64,000 nucleotides of DNA from NCBI GenBank assembly GCA_018296165.2, contig JACKQL020000001.1:62001-126000 (forward strand), written 5' to 3'. The notes beneath the pieces were generated by a model. It was not told the origin of the DNA and searched no databases. It worked only from the letters and a program-made list of their open reading frames with translations. Of this stretch, positions 56,088 to 64,000 are shown in pieces. Both the position numbers and the translations under genes were made by a program. This DNA comes from Termitomyces sp. T153 (taxonomy: Eukaryota > Basidiomycota > Agaricomycetes > Agaricales > Lyophyllaceae). How positions within the stretch are numbered: the first letter of the stretch is position 1; the number at the start of each line of letters is the position of its first letter.

Positions 56088-57400
56088 GAGCCTGCCCCTA
56101 GTTGGCACTTAATGGCCCTTCCCAACACACAAGGCTCTAACCAGTGGACCTATATAGCAGGGCAGCCCACATTCCCTTTGGCTGCCTCATTGTATGCAAG
56201 TACTGGCCCATTTGCAGTGGCTCCAGTGTATGCTGGGATGATCATGGAGGGCTCCTAACCCCTACTGGCACCCTTGAAACTATAGCCCCCCTGTTGAGAA
56301 ACTAGAACAGTTCCAGCTGCCTCCAGTCTCCTCAAAATCCCCAGAAAAGGAAACACATCTGGAATAGGCATGGATCCTTTGCTCTGGCAACAGGAGCAAC
56401 TTGCAGCCTATACTCAGCACCACAATAAAATCTGGTGGGAACTCTGGCTCTCACAAGCTGAATTTTCCCAATGGACTCAGAATCTTCTAAAGAATCTGGG
56501 GCAGCCCACCTAAAAGGCTACTGCCAAAGTATGGGCTGATTGCATCCTGGTATTTTACAAGCTCTACAAGCTCTACAAGCACAGGAACCTTTTGATGCAT
56601 ATGCATGGCCTTCTCTGGAATGATGCTTCACTGAGAAACAAGCTACAGGAACTGATAGCAGGAATCTATGTCTCCCCTTTGCCCAGACACTTTGAAGACC
56701 TGGTCAACATGGCAGTCTCCTTCTACATGCAGAAGGATCATACCATCACCATACAACCCCCTACCAGAACCCAGCCTCAAATGTGGAGCAACATCTCTGG
56801 GACAACTTGGAGGCCACATCAATTCTTTGTAGACTTCATCCCATGGGGAGCTTGTTCAAGCCACCCACTGCTCATGTGGTAGGTCTCTTAGCACATCTCC
56901 AGTCCAACTTGGCTCCAGGCACTAGCACTTTCTACACCTGGGCTCAATCTGCAGAAGGACTCCCAGCTGCTCTGAAACCCCCAGTGGACCTGACAAGCTG
57001 AGACTTGCTTGAAGACCCCCAACCCTTGGAGGAGTCTGATGCCTGCTATGAGCACATGCTAAGCTACATGAATGAAGCTCCCCCCACTCTCTGGACTCCA
57101 GGACAAGTTGACTTCAAGAACATTTGGGGCTACCCCCCCACCTGAACCTCTAGCCCCCCAGATGTCCCCATGAACATGGTTTGCCAAGCCTCCCACCTTC
57201 TCTGAAGCCCAATGCCACCCCAGCCCTGGCCACCCTCCAATGTGGCCTTGGATCCTAAGACCTGACCATCCAGAGCAGAGGCCCTCCCTTTCAGAATCCT
57301 AAAGAAACTGGGCAGATGACACCCTGCCTCTATGGCTTCAGAGTGGACCCCTGACTAGCAGCAGAGCCCTGGGAGGACCTCCAGGAGGCCTTGATGGTGG
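56088..57400 (+). pseudogene. Gag-like or unknown mobile-element protein remnant
   Basis: Plus-strand frames follow one another with stops: ASLYASTGPFAVAPVYAGM, LWQQEQLAAYTQ..., HRNLLMHMHGLLWNDASL, LQELIAGIYVSPLPRHFEDL and MAVSFYMQKDHTITIQ. The order Pro/Ala-rich leader, then helical segment, resembles a retroelement Gag, but I do not recognise the family and no zinc knuckle is visible. Confidence 0.35.
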
Positions 57401-57408
57401 ACCCCTGA

Positions 57409-57633
57409 GAAGCCAGAGTTTTCTTAGAGGTTAAAATCAATGAATAGATTATGGTTTGGAGTATTAGAGTTAGTAGTGATAAGTGCTGGGAAATAGATAA
57501 GGCCAGGAAATGGAGAGTGCTGGGAAACCAGAGGCTGGGGAACATCTGTAGGCTACAGGCAATATTGAGACTAGCATACTGACTATGGTGGTACTGTATT
57601 TATAGGAAGGTATTTGAGTCTCAGAGTGGTTTG
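57409..57633. mobile_element. LTR-like fragment, second copy of the 49.6 kb family
   Basis: 57409-57475 repeats 49633-49698. A following stretch, GCAATATTGAGACTAGCATACTGACTA, resembles the transcript-start region of family A LTRs (GCAATATCAAGACTAGAGTAC), so this is likely a relative of family A. Confidence 0.45.
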
Positions 57634-57788
57634 TGTCAAGGGATGTCTCATTCTCCCTCTGTCCTGTTCTCCCTCCTTATGGTTTTCCTTCATTCTCCTT
57701 TGTTTTCCCTATCTGCTGGTCCCAGTTCTAGCCCTCAGGCTGCACTGGTTCTCTGTCCATAATTTTGACAAGTGTTGCCCCTTCCATC
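57634..57788 (+). mobile_element. Family B LTR fragment
   Basis: It starts TGTCAAGGGATGTC and aligns with the first 155 bp of the plus-sense LTR at 58520, then joins RNase H sequence directly, so a rearrangement fused them. Confidence 0.75.
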
Positions 57789-58200
57789 AAGAGCCTTGAT
57801 ACAACAAAATGGAACTATGGAATCCATGACAAAGAAATGCTCACTATTATCTGGTTGTTCAAACAATGGTGGCATTTTCTTGAGGGTGCACAGCATAACT
57901 TTGAACTGGACAGACTACAAGAACCTCACATACTTCTATACAGCAAAGAAGCTCAATTGATGCCAAGCTGAGTGATTCCTGTATCCAGCCAACTTCCACT
58001 TCTCACTGCATCACAAACCTGGACTGAGCATGGGCAAACCAGATGCATTGTCTAGGCATGCTGATCATGGCACTAGAGCAGGGGATAATGACAACATCAT
58101 TCTCCTCAAGCCTGAGCTCTTTGCCATTTATGCTCTAGAAGGGATTGCAGCCCATAAGTCAGTGCATGCAGATGAGTGGGGTCTCCAGGATGGGCTTCTG
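57788..58200 (+). pseudogene. Family B RNase H remnant
   Basis: The plus strand reads IKSLDTTKWNYGIHDKEML, FKQWWHFLEGAQHNF and then, in another frame, DHGTRAGDNDNIILLKPELF. These are RNase H and connection residues of the chromodomain Ty3 group. The N-terminal part is missing at the LTR junction. Confidence 0.85.
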
Positions 58201-58204
58201 ACCT

Positions 58205-58470
58205 TCCAAGGATAAGGCACCACCCCCACCAATCCTGGTCAATGATGAAGAGGAGTATGAGGTGGAGAAAACTGTGGATAGCAGGGTATTCTGGGAGAAG
58301 TTAGAGTTCAAGGTAAAATTGAAAGGATATGGCATTGAGAACATCTCTTGGAAACTGCAGGGCAATGTATGGGCACTGGCCCTGATTCAGGACTTCTATT
58401 GCAGGCCCCAACACACTAAAAGCAATTTGAGGCATTCACTCCATCTCAACAGCTGATCAGGCAATCCATA
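58205..58470 (+). pseudogene. Family B chromodomain remnant
   Basis: VNDEEEYEVEKTVDSRVF, FKVKLKGYGIENISWK and LALIQDFYC form a chromodomain in plus sense. It follows RNase H after only a few bases, so the integrase was deleted. The frame ends before the polypurine tract at 58505. Confidence 0.85.
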
Positions 58471-58504
58471 ACTTTTTCTTCCCCGTATGTCAAGATGCTG
58501 CATG

Positions 58505-59079
58505 CTAGAGGGGGGGTGATGTCAGGAGACATCCCATTATCCCTCCATCCCATTCTCCCTCCTCATGGTTTTCCTTTATTCTCCTTCCCTTTCCCTATCT
58601 ATTGGTCCTGGCTTCCACCCTTAGGCTGCACCAGTCCTCTATTTGTAATTCAGACAAGTGTTGCTCCTTCCACATGGCCTCTTACTAGACCCCTGGAATG
58701 TTAACCTTATTCCAAGCCTGCTGTCCATTGTCAACTCCCCATCTTGCAAATCACATATTTTTCAAATTAAGGGCTATCTTTTGGTTATATTTGTATGTGG
58801 TCATATGCTGGGAGTCTAGAGATCAAGGCCAATTACAATGGATTTCTGTTTTTGGATCAGAGTCTAGATTTGGTTGTTGTTGAGTGTTTTTTCCAGAAGC
58901 CCCAGAGTAAATTTCCTGAACACCGGCATTGGGAATCCTCAGACCTGTTCTTTTTGGATCTCCCTCTGCCAGGTGAGTAGTTAGAACTCTAGAACTTCTT
59001 GTAGACACTGAATAGACTTTGGATCTCCCTCTGCCAGTTGTGTGATTGAGCAACAGCCTCCAGAGGTCACCCTCTTCTG
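58505..59079 (+). mobile_element. Family B 3' LTR with polypurine tract, plus sense
   Basis: The tract AGAGGGGGGGTGA (58507-58519) is followed by the LTR from TGTCAGGAGACATCCC (58520) to about 59079, where the expected CACCCTTACA end reads CACCCTCTTCTG. Length about 560 bp, the long subtype. Orientation is opposite to the element at 50.2-56.1 kb. Confidence 0.85.
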
Positions 59080-59740
59080 TTGGCACACTCTGTCTGTCTG
59101 TCCATTTGTGGATAAAACAACATTGACATTGGAAGCTTTGCTCCTCATATCTTGTGCAATTCACACTACCATTTGGACATGAATTCTGAATATCTTTCAC
59201 TTACAATAGAACTAGGGAGACCATGGAGTCTCACTATTTCTTGCAAGTATATCCATGAAAGTTGCAAGGCTGTCACAGTAATGTGCACTGGAGATTATGT
59301 GCACCATGCTGGTCATCCAACAAATGACTACCCATAGATAGTCAAATGCTTTGGACTCTAGGAATGGACTTATTATTGAAACTTAGAGTTTCATAGGCAG
59401 GGAATGCAACTTCCCAGCAGGAAGTTGATTGTCTCCTTTCATTCACTGACACAACTGACAAGTTGTGCAGAATGTACAAGTATCTGCCACCAGTGTTGAC
59501 AATCAGTACCAACAACAGAGGTATTCTGTTGTATTGGTCAGGATCTGTGCTTCCTCACATCACAAAGTTTGTGGCAGTCCTGCAACTGTTAGCTCTAATG
59601 TCTAAGTACATCATTGAATATGCAAATCTGATCCAGTTGCACCTCCATCTCTTAGAAGTGATCATCCCCATCTGGGTCAATTTGCACATCTGCTCATATA
59701 TGGTCATAGACATGGAGTATGTCTTTGGAGGTGTCACTTT
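59080..59740 (-). other. Decayed 3' part of a fourth Ty3 element
   Basis: On the minus strand, sequence following RNase H continues with ADVQIDPDGDDHF and further broken frames where linker and integrase start are expected. No integrase catalytic residue can be pointed out. Confidence 0.4.
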
Positions 59741-60741
59741 CAAAGTCATAAGACAAGCAGTCCACTACCTTGTTGAGGCTCTCCTTTTACATAAGTGATG
59801 TCAAAATTGAACCTCAACATGTAATCCATCCTTTGTTGTTCATGGGATGATAGATTTTGTTGAGTTTTGAAAATTGAAGAGTCTTACGGTCTATGATAAC
59901 ATGAATCTTGTATCCCAGGAGTTTGTCCTCCCATTCAAGAAGGGCCTCCAGGATGGCCAACATTTCCAACTCATGCACAGCATAATTTTACTGTGTGTTG
60001 GTAAACTCTTTGGACATGAATCTGGCTGGCCAACATTTCTGCTAGCTAGGTCCTTGTCCATACATGACACTGATGCCTGTCTTTCAAATGTCACATATGA
60101 GCCAAATTGGATCCTATTTTTGAGGATCAATGGATTGAATCATGGGTGTTTTGCTACAGATCCTCTTGATCATGTGAAAATGCCTTTGGTAAATAGAGTG
60201 CCAGTAAAATGACAACCCATTCCATCAATGGCCCTGTATACACAGATATTTTGGGCAGAAAATACCCAACATAGTTCAACAACCCAACAAACCACTGGAT
60301 ATCATTGTATGTCCTGAGTGTATACCATTCCTAGATACAGTTCAACTTGTCCACATCAGGGTGTATACCATGCAAGTTGATTACATGGATGAGGCACTCT
60401 ATGTACTCAGCATACAGTTCACATTTTTTCCATTTGAGGTATAGCTGAGAAGATGAATATATTGTCTAGATATACATGCATCTACTTCCTGATGATGTCT
60501 CAAGAGATGGACTTTTGCTTGCCAGTATATCTCTGCTGCAGGTCCAGACCATCTCAGTCCTTTCTGTGGTCAAGTCTGCTATCACCTGGTTCTCCTCTGG
60601 AAGCATGCATGGGTTGTAGGCCAGCCAAAGTCTTGGTTTTGGAATTAGTCTATCCCAAATTCTTTGTTTAATTGATCCTGAGGTATTGTGTTGCTCCCTC
60701 ACTTCTGATTTCTGTATCATCTTCACTTTGCTGCTTGTCAT
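59741..60741 (-). pseudogene. Fourth Ty3 element: reverse transcriptase end and RNase H
   Basis: The minus strand carries the reverse transcriptase thumb (YLKWKKCELYAEYIECLIH, HGIHPDVDKL), then YNDIQWFVGLLNYVGYFLP, and the RNase H block NYAVHELEMLAILEAFLEWE in broken frames, followed by KLLGYKIHV-like residues. The polymerase core seems deleted: the frame at 60466-60741 (TCSRDILASKSPS) joins the thumb directly. This protein differs from families B and C, so it is a separate Ty3 lineage. CpG is nearly absent. Confidence 0.8.
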
Positions 60742-61917
60742 GGTGCTTTTTCACTGTACAAACCCCCAATCACTGAGCTGACATATACATTCCATTAATG
60801 ACCATTCTGTCATTTTGGCAATGTCTATATAGACATTGTTATACTCAGCAGGGACCTTCATAGTTATCCTGGCATAGTGGACAATGGAACAACTACCAAT
60901 TATTCCTAACTGCAGGGTGACTGGTGTGGCCAATAAAGCCACATGCAAACTAGCCACATGAGCAAAGGATGGGGTAAGGTCCAAACTTGTACTCCCCAAG
61001 TCACACAACATCTATGCCTTATGGCCATTTACCTTCACCCAAGTGATGAGACACTCTTTGTCTCATGTAGGCAATATTAGTCAGTCCATTTAGATTTCAG
61101 AATCCAAACCTTGTACATACAAACCTTGCTAGTAGGTTCTTGCACCTTCACCTTGGTGACAGGCACTTTGGTGAGGGCAAATAATCCCTCACTGTCACTG
61201 TCTCAAGTTCTCAAATGTAGTAGTCATTTTTGTACATCTTGAATTTGATGTACTCATCCTCTTGCCCTGGGCAACATCAGATTAATTCACATGCTCTGCC
61301 ACCTCAACATCAACAGAATTGTCATCCTGCTTGTTGTCACCTCTCCCAGGCCCAAAGGAGTCAGTTTACCTAGCTCCTTGTACTCCTATGCAAAGTGCCC
61401 TACCTTTCTTTACTTGTAACAAGTTGCAGATTGGCCAGCATTCTTGCCTGCTTGGCCCAACACTATGGCCAAGACCTTGTTGTGATTCCTTGCTGCCTGC
61501 ACAGCACCACTTAGAAGAAGGTTTACCTCCTCATGCTCATAGTACATGCAGCCATAAGACAAGCCTGAAGGCTGGTCTCCTAACCCCTTTAAGCAGCTAT
61601 GGATGAGCAGCACTATGTCCTGTCAGCTCAGTCCATTTGACAAATGTAGTCTTGGAAGACTGCACTGCCACCAAGGACTGACCCTGTCCAGCCCTATGCT
61701 TTGAGCTGTGCTTCAAATAGTGTGCAGCAGTCTTGATGTGATTCTTTTAGGCCTTTGCTTCTAAGACAAACTCCTCAACAGTATTGACTTTAGGAACTAG
61801 TCCACTGTTGCATATTAATGCAATGAGCATATTGGAAATCTTCAAAAACTACTCACAAACTGTGAACTCATTGGGGAATACAAAGACCTGACTGAACATA
61901 ATGAGGTGGGTTGGATC
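60742..61917 (-). pseudogene. Fourth Ty3 element: gag zinc knuckle and protease
   Basis: Protease-like residues lie at 60751-61020 (LGSTSLDLTPSFAHVASLHV, TPVTLQLGIIGSCSIVHYA, YNNVYIDIA), where active elements have D-S-G-S/A-T. A knuckle lies at about 61385-61430, reading CYK-stop-RKVGHFA-stop-EYK, i.e. C-x2-C-x4-H-x4-C after loss of CpG. Family A inserted at 61918 within or beside this gag. Confidence 0.7.
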
Positions 61918-63081
61918 TGTCAGGGTCCGCTGACCTCGGGGGCGCAGCTGCACTGGGCGAGTCCTTACTAGGCGGGCGTGATTCCCCTGCATTGGTGACC
62001 GGACACTCGAAGATGTTCTGGGTCCTGGTGGTTTGCGCGGGTAATTGGGAGATGTGATCCAGACAGGTCCGGGAAGGTCCGGAGAAGTCGGATTGTGGGG
62101 AAATGAGACGGTCTTGGCGGGGTTCAGGCAGAAGGCCGTACGGGAGATTTGCGGAAGCAAGGGAGTAGGTGGCTGTGTGATCAATGGGGGCGGAGCCGGG
62201 GTTTGATGGGAGATCATTTGGAGTTGATGGAGTCCGGGACCGAGCGAAGAGTGAGGTTCGGACTTGGTAAAGAGTGTCGGGGTTCGTAATTATAATCGCG
62301 GAGTTCGTGAGGTCGTTAGGGTTGATGAAGAATTGGGCACAAGGGTCAGACGACGTCACCGAGACGGCGTTGGACGAGACATTATGGAACAAGAGTAGAT
62401 TCGAGTGGAGGTACGAAACGATAACGAGAACGATAACGAAAAGGGGACGAGACAAGACCGGGAGACTGAGATAAGACCGGGAGACTGAGATAAGATCGGG
62501 AGACTGAGATAAGACCGGGAAACTGAGAGTAAGGAGAAAAAGACACGAAAACGAACACGAAACACAAAAAGGAAGCAATCAGACCATAGGTAACGTTAAG
62601 CAATATCAAGACTGGGGTACGAAGAGCTACTCGATGACTTATATACTGACTACCGGAGGACTTCGGGGTACGTCGGCTGTGGCGGCGGGGCTTGGCGGGG
62701 CTTGACGGAGTGGGCGGGTGTCAGTTGTGATCGAAGATCGTGCCGCGCTGATACGTTGATGGGATCGCGGGTTGTTCCGAGGTTGTCGTGATATTCCGGA
62801 ATAGGTCGGAGGAAGCAGGGTGTTGAGTTAATGATGGGTGGGCGAAGATCAGGAATAGCGGGGGTGGTTCTCGGGGTTTGGGAAGCCCAGGGTAAGTGTC
62901 AGTGGCTGCGGGGCAGGCACCGAAGTTGGCCAGGGGGCCGTCGGAGTTAGCCAGGGAGGTGTCGGAGTTAGCCGAAGTAGGCGTGGGCATGGGCGGAAGT
63001 TCGGCGGAGCGTTGGGGGTCCTTTTGGGGGTTCGGGGGTTTGATGGACGATGTGCGGGGTTTTGGGGAACGGGTCGTGACA
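61918..63081 (-). mobile_element. 3' LTR of a second family A element (1,164 bp)
   Basis: It runs TGTCAGGGTCC...GGTCGTGACA on the plus strand. The element continues to the right past the window end. The 5 bp to its left are GGATC; the same five should follow the other LTR outside the window. CpG-rich and hence young. Confidence 0.9.
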
Positions 63082-63098
63082 TCACCCCCCTTTCAGCG
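63082..63098 (-). promoter_or_regulatory. Polypurine tract, family A
   Basis: TCACCCCCCTTTCAGCG, identical to 20257-20273, borders the 3' LTR. Confidence 0.85.
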
Positions 63099-63291
63099 TT
63101 GAGACCCTTCGAGACGCGGGGCAGGACGGGGATCGGCGGGGCGTGGGAGTCGAAGCCGAGCAATATTGATCAATCCGCAGCGAGTGATAGCGGCGTGGGA
63201 GACAAAGTCGAAGCGTGACTGCCGTTTTGTCAGGGTTCTCCTCAATCAATTAAAAGCTTTGGGCGTGCCCCGGAGTTTCCCAAATTTCGTC

Positions 63292-64000
63292 ATGTCTTCC
63301 CCCAGCGTTCCAGTAGTTTCTCCCGCCGATTTAGACGAGGTGGTGGTGTACAACAGTGGGGGTGAGGAGTTTGAGCGTCGGCGCCGGGGTAGCGTTAGGG
63401 ACCGGAGTCGTAAGTGTTGTCGAATTTTCCTTTCGGGATGGTTGACGGGGTTCCGGTAGAGTCGTCCGTAGTAGTAGTGGTGGATTTTCCGGGGGTTCCG
63501 AAGCGGACCAAGTTTCGTCCCGCGGTGCCAAAGGGGAAGGGGGCGTCTTCGGCGGTGGTTCGGGGGAAGCGTCGAGCTTCCCCACCCTCGGGGGCGGGAC
63601 CCAGCAAGAGGCCGCGTGGGCGCGAGTTGTCGGCGGGGCCTCCCGAGTCTTCCCTCTTTTCTCCTGTCCCTGGCGTTCCCTCGGAGCGGTCGTCGAGTCC
63701 CTCCGCGCCGATTCCTTCAATCATGGAGGTCTTCCTTCGCAAGCAGGTGGAGGCCTTGACGACGTCGTTGGCAGTACGGGAGGGGGAGCTCCGCCGGGCG
63801 AGGGAGGATCGTGACGCGGCGCGGACGGAGAAGGAAGCGATGGAGCGGGAGAGGAATACTTCGGTGCGCGTGGCGACGGAGCGGGCGCTAGAGGTGCGGG
63901 GTCTGCGGGAGCGTCTGGCGCAGGTGGAGGGGCAACCCGCGGGGGAAGCGGAGGGGCGGGGACGAGTTCCGGAGGGGGATGCGTTGTGGGCGGAGCTGGA
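63292..64000 (+). CDS. Family A antisense gene, open to the window edge
   Basis: Exon 1 63292-63409 (MSSPSVPVVSPADLDEVVVY, then NSGGEEFERRRRGS), intron 63410-63459 (50 nt, GTAAGT...GGTAG) and exon 2 from 63460 to the window end without a stop. Exon 2 encodes a Val/Asp stretch, basic blocks (VPKRTKFRPAVPKGKG, GKRRASPPSG, KRPRGREL), a Ser/Pro-rich linker, then a long Arg/Glu coiled coil (REGELRRAREDRDAAR, MERERNTSVRVATERA, VRGLRERLAQVEGQ). It is the intact version of the gene split at 20468-32923, and shows the unbroken junction ...TSLAVREGEL. The gene is antisense to its element. Function unknown; basic N-terminus plus coiled coil suggests a nucleic-acid-binding or self-assembling protein, which is inference. 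Confidence 0.8.

Noticed and set aside
60453..61606. Plus-strand frames at 60453-60671 and 61319-61606
   Set aside because: They are shadows of the minus-strand Ty3 protease, gag and reverse transcriptase remnants.
1..64000. CRISPR arrays, rRNA genes, bacterial operons or phage modules
   Set aside because: No spaced direct repeats of CRISPR type, no rRNA sequence, no ribosome-binding sites or operon layout; introns and LTR elements point to a fungus.

Overview
The window is a transposon-dominated stretch of a fungal genome, most likely a basidiomycete of the Agaricomycete type. This rests on chromodomain-bearing Ty3 elements that look self-primed, 49-59 nt introns, very compact exon structure, and decay of old copies mainly by loss of CpG. 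I recognise no housekeeping gene, rRNA or CRISPR array. Species cannot be named from sequence alone.

Three LTR-retrotransposon families (names are mine) explain most of the window. Family A has ~1.17 kb LTRs and recurs at 1-311, 1301-2479, 3001-4005, 12933-14461, 19084-36684, 51913-53058 and 61918-64000. Family B is a chromodomain Ty3 element with 0.44-0.56 kb LTRs; its gag, protease, reverse transcriptase, RNase H, integrase and chromodomain survive as broken pieces at 7.0-12 kb, 14.5-16 kb and 50.2-59 kb. Family C is one nearly complete 11.3 kb Ty3 element (20952-32272) with 1,064 bp LTRs. A decayed Ty1/copia element flanks the central nest (18.9-19.08 kb and 36.69-41.2 kb), a fourth Ty3 remnant lies at 59.1-61.9 kb, and a Tc1/mariner remnant at 5.7-6.4 kb.

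The centre is a three-level nest that can be read exactly. Family C (4 bp duplication CAGT) sits in a family A element (5 bp duplication ATGAC), which sits in the RNase H domain of the copia element, whose reading frame resumes on the other side.

The most interesting biology is that two unrelated element families (A and C) each carry, between the coding region and the 3' LTR and on the opposite strand, an intron-containing gene of unknown function. In family C it has six exons, all joined in phase 0, a six-cysteine cluster like fungal Zn2Cys6 domains, and a charged coiled-coil C-terminus. In family A it encodes a basic and then coiled-coil protein, with one 50 nt intron supported by two copies. 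Antisense orientation would let such a gene keep its introns through reverse transcription. In this window the C copy has two stops, the A copy at 20.5 kb is split by the C insertion, and the A copy at 63.3 kb is open to the window edge.

Base composition alternates sharply: old elements are almost free of CpG, young elements (A, C) and the 41.4-48.9 kb segment are rich in it. In the family C element the active-site aspartates of protease, reverse transcriptase and RNase H are all asparagine, each explicable by one CpG to CpA change. The 41.4-48.9 kb segment has no recognisable transposon and no gene I can name; it holds internal diverged duplications, a 3-unit minisatellite and two weak gene candidates.
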